The notes under the pieces: model-generated | Told to the model about the DNA's origin: nothing | Seen by the model: only the letters and a program-made list of their open reading frames with translations | Databases searched by the model: none | Shown: in pieces, positions 30,201 to 37,944 of the stretch | Layout of the letters: each line of letters opens with the position of its first letter | Position numbering within the stretch: position 1 is the first letter of the stretch | Assembly: GCA_003427395.1 (NCBI GenBank) | Contig: BFEA01000542.1 | Span: 171,385-209,328, forward strand | Length of the DNA stretch: 37,944 nt | Direction: 5' to 3' | From: Chara braunii | Taxonomy: Eukaryota; Streptophyta; Charophyceae; Charales; Characeae | Position numbers and translations under genes: made by a program

Positions 30201-30231
30201 ATTTGTGGCAAGATAGCGCCGGAGTTTTTTT

Positions 30232-30640
30232 CTACGGCGCGGCGTCTGTTATGTTTGATGAGGTTGTGCTACCAAAGTTGAAATGTGCGGCGGCGACAAC
30301 ATGACGTGGTGGCAGTTGGCGCTCGGCGCAGTATGAAATTTGTGTGAGGAGCGAATGTTGGTGGCGTAGGACCATCAGGGACCACTTGGGACCGCTTGGG
30401 ACATTCATGGAACCAGTTGGGACTGTCTTAGAAACAATATTTTCTTTGGGACTCGTGTGACTTGCCGCCATCGAATCTGGGACTACCGCGTGTGGAACTT
30501 GCGAGCCGGGAAAAAATTGGGACAAGCAGTTGGCTTGAGACTTGCCTTGGGACTGTAGTTTTCTTTCGCGACAAGTATATTCTTTCTTGGCTTTCTTGAG
30601 TGAGCCAGAGCGTGTTCGACACCACTTCACTCAAAGTCAT
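30232..30640. other. TTGGGAC-rich stretch, no confident gene
   Basis: TGGGAC recurs at least seven times on the + strand between 30365 and 30560. The minus strand is open over 132 codons and reads as a Ser/Pro/Lys-rich protein, with a few polar repeats. No start context or family match supports a gene. Confidence 0.35.
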
Positions 30641-30898
30641 TCAGTTGATTGACTCAGATTTCCCTTCACACCTGGGTGAACCCACACTTTGCTTGACCCT
30701 GTTTATTGAATGTTCGCTGAAAAGGTAGAGGAAAGTCGTGTGTATCATGCATGTGAATGGAAAGGTCTGACTTTAGCATGAGATTGTACTGGTTTTCTTT
30801 TGAACTTGTTGTCTCTCCGTGTTGTGCACGTAGGTAGAAGGATGCTTCCAAATGAGATTGATTATGCCTATTTTAGAAAATGGAAAAGGAGTGTCTTC

Positions 30899-31157
30899 TA
30901 CCTTGGGCAAGAGACGAAGGATACAACTATTTCTGGTGAACACATTCTCTTTCTTCATGAAGCATCTGGGGCGAGGGTTCGTTGCTTTAGGAGTCGACCC
31001 TATTATCGACCCAGAGTGGACCGTTCTACGGGGGGGTACTTTGCCGATTTGGTGGAGACGGCCCGACTTCTGAGATCCGAATCTTGTGCTCGGGCGAGGA
31101 GGAGGAGTACCCCAGACCACTTCCTAGAGAGAGAGGCATGTTAAACCTTAAGCAATG
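30899..31157 (+). repeat. Left arm of a 259-bp inverted duplication
   Basis: It runs from TACCTTGGGCAAGAG to TTAAACCTTAAGCAATG and is the reverse complement of 31469-31727 with about five differences. It contains an open frame reading YLGQETKDTTISGEHILFLH and ending FLEREAC. The peptide is not recognised. Confidence 0.9.
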
Positions 31158-31468
31158 CGCCTGATCGAGAATCATCCGCAAAACAGTCGTCATCCAAAAA
31201 GATCGAGAAACTTATGGAGACGGGTTGTGTGCGTGTTCAATCTTAGGTCGGCGGTAAGATGGAATGAATAACTTTGGCAGCGCATCTCATCAAGTCAAAA
31301 CTAAGATAGGCCGACTACCTTGTCGGCTGCATTGAGGTTATTGTTGAAAACCAACTCCTCATTGGCGGCTGTATGATTTTTGTGGAATTCGACCATGGGT
31401 GATCGAATTTTATTTTGATATTGTGTTATTGTATGTATCTAATGATGATTTAGATTCGTTCCGTTATC

Positions 31469-31727
31469 ATTGCTTAAGGTTTAACATGCCTCTCTCTCTA
31501 GGAAGTGGTCTGGGGTACTCCTCCTCCTCGCCCGAGCACAAGATTCGGATCTTAGAAGTCGGGCCGTCTCCACCAAATCGGTAAAGTACCCCTCCGTAGA
31601 ACGGTCCACTCTGGGTCGATAATAGGGTCGACTCATAAAGCAACGAACCCTCGCCCCAGATTCTTCATGAAGAAAGAGAATGTGTTCACCAGAAATAGTT
31701 GTATCCTTCGTCTCTTGCCCAAGGTAA
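31469..31727 (-). repeat. Right arm of the 259-bp inverted duplication
   Basis: About 98% identical to the left arm in opposite orientation; the spacer is 311 bp. The same open frame is kept, with four amino-acid changes counted (Ala to Glu, Arg to Met, Gly to Glu, Ala to Thr). Confidence 0.9.
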
Positions 31728-31948
31728 CTCAAACGAAAATAGTTAGAAAAGATAGAGAATGGGAACCATTTAGACATATAAAAGTCATTCAGGAAAGCGA
31801 TGGTCAATCTTTGAGAAAAGGCTATGTTCGTTTGACTTTTTTTTTATGTAATTATCTGTGATTATTATGTCTTTCTTTTTAACTGGTGACAAAAGGGACT
31901 AGGATATTAGGGGTTTCACACTAGGTTGAGACCGTCCTACTCGACCGT

Positions 31949-32270
31949 CGTATGCTTCGTACTTAGGAGATCAGCGCCCTAAGGAACATACGACGTCCGG
32001 GTTCAATAGACGTTTTAATCGCGTGTACCTATACTACAGCGAGTGAGCAAACGCCCTCGACTGACCCACCTCTGTAACTGCATGTAAAAACTTTCGCACA
32101 TGGGTCAGTAGCTCGGTAGCGATACGCCCCTAAGGGTGGCGACAACCCCTTAGGAAAACAAGTTTATGCCCCGCGGGAACCTATCCTGTCGTAGGGGACC
32201 ACGGGACGTACAGCTGGCGCACCCGGGTAGAGCTGAGAAGGGACTATGAGACCTCGACCGCCTTGGCGGT
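31949..32270. other. Second hairpin cluster
   Basis: CGTCGTATG pairs with CATACGACG around an inner CTTAGG/CCTAAG stem (about 31949-31996). CCTAAGGGT faces ACCCCTTAGG (about 32126-32155). GACCGCC-TT-GGCGGTC (32255-32270) is a perfect stem. No rRNA, tRNA or other known RNA was recognised. Confidence 0.5.
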
Positions 32271-32404
32271 CCGCAAGATTAATTATGCACCGTCTTCGAG
32301 TTGTCTTTGTATTACTTTCGTTTAAACTCCTGCGTGACATGGCTGGAAGGGCTCTCGCTTCGTTCACGAGAAAAAGCGGGGGTCGATGCGCTCGACAACG
32401 AGAT

Positions 32405-32690
32405 TTACACATTCATCCGTGCACACTCACACATACACGCATACACACATACGTAACTAAGCAAACAAGTGCGGTAGTGTATATTTTCATATTCCATCCG
32501 TAGATTCATCCGTCTTTGCTCATCCCATCGACGAGAGTAACGTGAGGACAACCTGCGGGATTTGAGCACATACACTCACTCGCACACATCTAAACGGACA
32601 AGCGTGGCAGTTTAAATTTTCATGTCCTATAGGAAGGTTCATCCGATCCTGCTCATCCAATCAATGGAGGCGGTGCGAGGTTAACAACGA
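32405..32690. repeat. Diverged ~140-bp direct duplication
   Basis: The order CACTCACACATAC, AACAAGTGCGG, TATTTTCAT, CCATCCG and CTCATCCCATCGA recurs about 140 bp later with many substitutions. Confidence 0.6.
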
Positions 32691-34140
32691 GGTTGGAGAC
32701 TTACCGGTTGGCCGGTGCGTTGCCCATCCTATCGTCGAAAAACCCTCTCTCTCCCTTTCTCGTAATCGTACGTATTTCCTGATGCTGCTCTCACTCCGTC
32801 GGTTGTTTGCATGGGCAAAGGTCTAAGCCAGGATGTCAATTGTCATTCACAGACTACATACACCATCTAATATCGCAAACAGGGCCGACCCCCGACAATC
32901 ACGAGCTGACCATTGTGAGAGTTATTCGTATCGTGCTTGATATAAAAAAAAACAACTATCAATAATAATTAGATAATGAACACTCCCTCGCTACCTTTTT
33001 CTTTTCTCTCTCTTCATTCTTCTTCTCCTCTGTCTCCTCGACCCCTCAAGTGATCATAATTTTAATTCCTGTTTTTCACGTATCAGTTCAGGAAATTAAA
33101 TTAGTAATCTATGAGAATAGTAATAATAATGCCGGAAGGAAAGCAACATTTTTAGCACTAATAATAATAATCATAATCATAATAAGGATAATAATAATGA
33201 TCATTAAAAAAAAAACTTACCTCAACCCATGTGATGCCCTGATTCACCTACGGAGATCGCGAAACGATTTCTCAAGTTTCCCGTCCGAGATATCGTCTCC
33301 AATAACCGTTGGATTGAGGTGAGTTTCTCATTTTTGTCCTTCTTCTCAATACTCTCTCCTCCTTCTTTTTGTATTGCGTTCCTCCTTCCTCCCCTCCCTT
33401 CTTCACATTCTCGTCCGTATTGTCGATTAAGCGTTATTTTCTTCCTCCTTGCTATCTCGCCCACACACTAAACTGTTTGTTAGCACGTTTCTTTGCTTGC
33501 TCATTCTTTCTCGGATGCTTACTCGCTCACAATCTCGCCCATACTTGCGATCATGCTCATCGTTTCATCCTCATTCACTCGTATCCCCGTGCTTGCTCTT
33601 CTCCTTCCCTTCTTCTGCGGACTTAGCCTCGTTGTTGCCCTTTTTCGATATTGTTCCTACGAACAAAAGTATGTCTTGACTCCCCTCGACCATGCTCCGC
33701 TTTATCCATTCTTGATCGAATAAATCTGCACTTCAGATCAGGGCAAATTTGTTTTTATTTTTTTTTCCTCTCCTTTTCTTATGACAACGCCAACCATCAT
33801 AGTAGTATAGGAACCTGCATACTAGTGATCTCTTCCCGTATTCCAATGGAAGGTTCATGTCTTTCTAACTCGCTCTTGATTAGTTGTGGGAGATAAGTTG
33901 TAAGTGTTCCGTAGTTCGTAGTTGATGGTAGTACCCACTTTTAACCCCACCCCACGTATGTTCTACTGAACTTAGGAGTATACAGAGTAGTAGTCGGAAG
34001 GTCCGTATGAAATCCAAAAAGTTTAAAAAAAAACGTAAAACAACAACCTAAAAAAATCAAAGTAAGTATAATCGAACTACCTCTAATATGCCCCGTTCGG
34101 GCAACTGTTGGGTTCCTGCAACGGGAACGAGCCCAGATTT
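32690..34140. other. No gene seen
   Basis: AT-rich and CT-rich DNA with (AAT)n-like runs near 33118-33205 and a pyrimidine-rich block at 33330-33620. Open frames on the + strand are short, hydrophobic and overlapping in several frames, which points to composition rather than coding. Confidence 0.45.
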
Positions 34141-34150
34141 CTGTCCCTAG

Positions 34151-34200
34151 TTGACTTACTTATAGTCCACAGGTCGCGGGTTCAAGTCTCGTTTCATCGA
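34151..34200 (+). repeat. tRNA-like 3' half
   Basis: ACTTATAGTCCACAGGTCGC followed by GGGTTCAAGTCTCG has the wording of a tRNA anticodon-arm-to-T-arm segment with a B box. No matching 5' half or acceptor stem is present. A tRNA relic or SINE fragment. Confidence 0.3.
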
Positions 34201-34319
34201 AGGCGGAGCTTGAAAAGACAGGACCTACATTGATTCTTACCAAAAGGAGTTTGCCCAGAGGGCAAGATGGACTCGACCGCCGTACCTCTCACAAGCGGTT
34301 ATCGGGTAGCTAAAAATTC

Positions 34320-34735
34320 AGGAATGAAAATTCTGAAGTGAGAGTTTTTGGCAGTCTGAAAATCCTGAATGGTTTTGAAGTGGTGAAAGGTCCGAAGACC
34401 CTGAAAACCACCTGTTTAGGCAGGTTGCATCCTGAAGTGGTGAAGGGTGTCCTGAAGTGGTCAAGTGAGAGTTTTGGGAAGTCTAAAAATCTTGAATAGT
34501 CCTAAAGTGGTGAAAGGTTCGAAGACCATGAAAACCACACTTCACCACTTGAGGTCTAAACAAGTGGTTTTCAGGGTCTTCGAAGCTTTCACCACTTCAG
34601 GACCATTCATGATTTTCATACCTGAATGGTCCTGAAGTGGTGAAAGGTCCGAAGACCCTGAAAACCACTTGTTCAGGCAGGCTGCATCTTGAAGTGGTGA
34701 ACGGTGTCCTGAAGTGGTGATGAAAAATACGACTA
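34320..34735. repeat. Direct and inverted repeat cluster with a foldback
   Basis: CCTGAAGTGGTGAAAGGTCC plus GAAGACCCTGAAAACCAC occurs directly near 34370, 34500 and 34632, and inverted at 34559-34609. The inverted copy faces 34623-34673 across a 13-nt loop, with two or three mismatches in 51 bp. Confidence 0.85.
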
Positions 34736-34931
34736 TTGTTAACATTCTCTCGTACCTCTAGCCTATCGATCCACAGCTGTACCTACTGGGCTAACTTTTA
34801 GTTCGGTTAGAGAAACTTTGCTACAAGTAGGTTACAGGGCTGTTTTTTCTGATGCAACAGGCCCACGACCTATTTTCCTATGGTTAGTTTAGGCCAGTGT
34901 CGGTCGTGGCTGCTTGATGTGGTAACAACAT

Positions 34932-34932
<1 letters not shown>

Positions 34933-35014
<82 letters not shown>
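34933..35014. repeat. 82-nt poly-T run
   Basis: An unbroken T run. Read on the minus strand it is a poly-A run downstream of sequence at 35015 and above. Possibly a retroposed tail; the length may be unreliable. Confidence 0.9.
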
Positions 35015-35016
<2 letters not shown>

Positions 35017-36061
35017 TTCGTTTTAGAGTTCATTGCGACACGATCCGCCGATTTTTCAATCCTAGTTGGTCCGATGCCTCTGGACTCGATCTAATCCATT
35101 TTCGTCTTACTGCCTAAACCTTTGATTGTTTTAGATCGTGGTCGCCACATCCCGCGTGACCTTTTTTTTTTTTGCTTCCAACCATCCGGCCCTCGCGGCC
35201 GAAAACTTTTAACGTTAACTAATCCTTACCAATTTTTGTACACGTACTATCATTGCGTATGACCACCTAGCAACCTCGGCTTCCGTGATCGAGAAGTCTG
35301 CTTTACGGCGCCATGCTAAAAAATTCACACTCTTTACCTCAGACCATCCCTGACACTGTAACCGGCGTCGATACTGTATCGAATGCAAGAACACGAGCAA
35401 ATACTTTTGTAAGGGTGTTTGCTCCGACAACGTTTTGTCTACAAACATCAAAAGGGAGACGCGGATGGGATAAACGCCAAGATTCAAATCATCGTTATTC
35501 TTCACAACTTTTCTGCATTAACGACAATGTGCACTTTAGTATCGACCGCTTCATGGTCAGACATTGCAATCTGGGTTTGTTCAATTGACTGCCCGATGAT
35601 GATGATCGGGTAGGCGTCAATTAACAGAGCGGAGACACAATAAGGGATTACTTGGACGCCTACATGAGATTTAGAGTACGGAGACGGGATTAAGTGTAGG
35701 ATCATCAATGTATCCAAGATGTTCGTCGTTGCGTCAGCTTATTCACCATAGTTAAACAATGGTTGGTAGTGGAATGTGTCTTTTCACATATTTGGTCGGT
35801 ACAATGAGCGTTAATGGTAAATTGATTGACTTGATTTGACAGGGATAAATGGTTCTTTCTTATCACATTAGGACTATGTGTACACTTGTAACAGCCTTTG
35901 ATGTGCGATGTGTGGTTGCATATTCATGCAACAGTGTTATAACTTTTATCAAAGTGCTTCAAACTTTTACTGCTTTCCGTATAATGAATGGCATTTCGGC
36001 GTTCTTGATATTTGATGAAACTCAATTTTAAGACTATGAGAATGCTTATTCAACAATGAAT

Positions 36062-36350
36062 TTCAAACTTTAAAGCACAAAACATCATTTTTATACATTC
36101 TACGTTGTTCGAGGGACATGACATTTGTTGAATTTCGGCAACATGTCATGGGATGAGACCACTCCTCACGGTTCTACCACAATCCTAAGAACCATCTCGC
36201 ATCAAACTTTAAAGCACAAAATATCATTTTCATACATTCTACGTTGTTCGAAGGACGCGACATTGGTTGAATTTCGACAACACGTCAATACATGGGATGG
36301 GACCACTCCTCACGGTTTTACCACAGTCCTAAGAACCACCTCGCATCATG
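36062..36350. repeat. ~142-bp direct duplication inside the Harbinger element
   Basis: AAACTTTAAAGCACAAAA through TACATTCTACGTTGTTCGA and CCACTCCTCACGGTT to CCTAAGAACCA-CTCGCATCA occurs twice back to back. The second copy carries a small insertion (ATACATGG). Confidence 0.85.
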
Positions 36351-36610
36351 TGGTCCTTACCAAGCAGTAACATCTATCGGAGGGATGTCCAGATGCAGCT
36401 CCCTTCCAATGGATCGAAGACACCTCGTATCACAAGGATGCTCCTAAGATATTCAATTTAAGAAAAGAAAAAAAAAGTGTCACATTCACATTCTCATCAA
36501 CAATCCGATGGTTTAAGACCGAGTCCTGCATAAAAAACGTTGTTGCGTACCAAACAGTAATATTGGACAAATGTTTAGGTGCAACTCCCCTCCAATGGAT
36601 CGGAGCCACC

Positions 36611-37069
36611 TCACATCACAGGGTTGAGGTCGACGATCCACAGGTTCATGTCGAAGACGCATTGGACCACAACACTGTACTGGCAGATGCGGTCATGGTA
36701 CTTGACGTCAAACCCGTTATAAAACTTCTTGATGAAGAAATGAGTGCAGTTTATTACCCCGATACAGTTCCTAAAGCCATGGTTAGCAAATTTAGCAATG
36801 TTGCACGTCATGCCCTCAGCATCAGGGAAATAAATGAGGCCCAATATTGTTTCATTAATTACTCGCGTCACTCACCGAGTGCATTCAATTGTTGTCGCAT
36901 GGCCAAAACTGAACCTGTCTTCGATCCTCTTGTATGTTTCACCGCTCGCGACCCGGTTGAGGCGACATGCCGACACACACGTTGGTTCAGTGGGCAACCG
37001 CATTTAGGTGTGTTGCATCTCCAACAACAAGCGAAACCAGTCCTACAGCCTCTTGAACAATGAAGCAGA
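36611..37069 (-). pseudogene. PIF/Harbinger (HARBI1-like) transposase pseudogene
   Basis: A single minus-strand frame reads through the family's landmarks: an N-terminal helical part (MRLPTEP...LNRVASGETYKRIEDRF), FSFGHATT in the helix-turn-helix region, FPDAEGM, and RNCIGVINCTH, the start of the DDE nuclease domain, then IVDLNPVM before TGA. The frame is broken by TAG (37043-37045), TAA (37004-37006) and TGA (36872-36874). Where the family has the first catalytic Asp (GxIDxTH) this copy has Asn. The second half of the nuclease domain is not recovered. It is dead. Confidence 0.75.
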
Positions 37070-37319
37070 CATTCAGAAGTACGACCTAAACTGTGTGTCG
37101 TTGATGAAATGAGGGTTGTGCATATCCCTCCACGTTCCACCTGCTCTCTCTTTCACCTACACCGACCGTGGAACAGACTTCGAGGCAAGGTTCACTATGG
37201 CACACGTTGTAACCTTAAAAAAATGATGAATTGGCAATTCGAGCCGGCTGGAAACAACACCAAATGCACGCAGCACGCTGTCGGTGCGAATACCCTTACA
37301 AGGGTATCCGCCCTGGTTT

Positions 37320-37944
37320 TTGTAAGTGACAAAAAATAGTTTTGTTTAGAGTTTAAGTGTTCCGCGCGAGGCGCGGCCACATCTGTGGTTTACGACGACA
37401 CGGGTGGTTGACTAGAATAAAGAGTGCTTGGGCCCGAAGGTTTAAGGCGCGCGTGATTTATTTTCTGTTGTTGATCATAAAGCCAGTCAGACATCGGTCG
37501 TTTTGTTTAATAATATTATTAATATTTATTTATATTTGATTAAGTAGGAATTAGGGATATTTTCGATTGATTGGTACGTTCCACCAAGGCGAGCGCGCGT
37601 GTGAGGACAGCGGCGTCGACGGCAACAGTGTGACTACGGTAGGTCTTAGCACGTGGGGTGGCGCGAGTGGCGGCCGTGGTACAACTTAGTAAGTCGGCGC
37701 AGACGCTGGGCGGCCGCGCGCACGACTGTAGGCAGGGGTGCGGCTCAGGCCCACTTCCCTGGCTTTGAGCGCAGTGCCGCACCGCCTCATATGGCACTCC
37801 GCGGATGTGGGTCTCAGACTTGGGCCTAGCGCTATTAGTTACGGCGTCAGACTTTCATCAGGGAGACTCAGGGATCGAGGACGAGCGACGACAATGCGGG
37901 AATATCAGAGTGGCGCGAAGGGACCGCGGGGTTGAGGGCCTGGC
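37320..37944. other. Right edge, nothing recognised
   Basis: GC-rich, CpG-rich DNA beyond about 37560, with short open frames on both strands. No gene, RNA or repeat family is recognised. Confidence 0.4.

Larger units (their letters stand above)
35395..37313 (-). mobile_element. Decayed PIF/Harbinger DNA transposon (~1.9 kb)
   Basis: The left end (35395-35432) and the inverted right end (37276-37313) share TTGTAAGGGT-TT-GC-CCGACA-CG in matching order, about 30 of 38 positions. They bracket a Harbinger transposase relic. TAA precedes GGGT on the left and TTA follows ACCC on the right, close to but not an exact 3-bp target duplication. The pairing continues a little further out, so the true ends are uncertain. 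Confidence 0.6.

Noticed and set aside
29582-30211. 209-codon minus-strand frame as a protein
   Set aside because: It is an artefact of the 52-bp repeat, which is open in all three frames. No family match.
31949-32270. rRNA fragment
   Set aside because: The strong stems suggested rRNA, but no universal rRNA sequence was found.
36563-37063. 166-codon + strand frame
   Set aside because: It is the complement of the Harbinger transposase relic. The transposase motifs lie on the minus strand.

Overview
The window is nuclear DNA from a eukaryote of the green lineage. It carries one clearly recognisable protein gene, on the minus strand: the chaperonin subunit TCP-1 epsilon (CCT5), split into nine coding exons over 5426-24630. 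All eight introns begin GT and end AG. The joined exons give a 536-residue protein, a normal length for this family, and its C-terminal tail resembles the land-plant form. Very long (TC)n/(GA)n and (CA)n tracts, kilobase introns, relics of a mitochondrial-type trnF and of nad1, and a plant-like CCT5 suggest a streptophyte. A charophyte alga such as Chara would fit, but that is a guess. Nothing in the window names the species.

Layout. 1-590: a (TC)n tract and two striking inverted repeats. 590-1260: a decayed, frame-shifted coding-like stretch on the minus strand, unidentified. 1260-5425: no convincing gene, only short direct duplications, microsatellites and one possible terminal exon near 2617. 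5426-24630: CCT5, read right to left. Its introns have collected foreign material: an organelle-type tRNA-Phe relic (intron 8), a nad1 fragment, a tRNA-like SINE head and a U6 snRNA retropseudogene (intron 6), a 236-bp sequencing gap among purine/pyrimidine repeats (intron 5), a 120-bp Tourist-type MITE with a TAA target duplication (intron 3), and three copies of a ~137-bp repeat plus other duplications (intron 1). 24631-25260: a GA-rich 5' leader and a weak promoter candidate. 25260-27100: AT-rich DNA ending in a ~80-bp satellite.

27780-30200 is the oddest region. It holds roughly 1.5 kb with a run of different, short, mostly perfect stem-loops, followed directly by a 52-bp minisatellite whose unit is itself a hairpin and which is open in all three minus-strand frames. 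30899-31727 is a recent inverted duplication (arms of 259 bp, about 98% identical). 31950-32270 has more strong hairpins. 34320-34740 is a cluster of direct and inverted repeats with a ~110-nt foldback, followed by an 82-nt T run. 35395-37313 is a decayed PIF/Harbinger DNA transposon, with imperfect inverted ends around a transposase relic that has stop codons and an Asp-to-Asn change at a catalytic position.

There is no operon logic here. The window is one housekeeping gene in repeat-rich, transposon-scarred DNA. Most other open reading frames are products of low-complexity sequence. The hairpin-dense block and its hairpin minisatellite are the best candidates for something undescribed.
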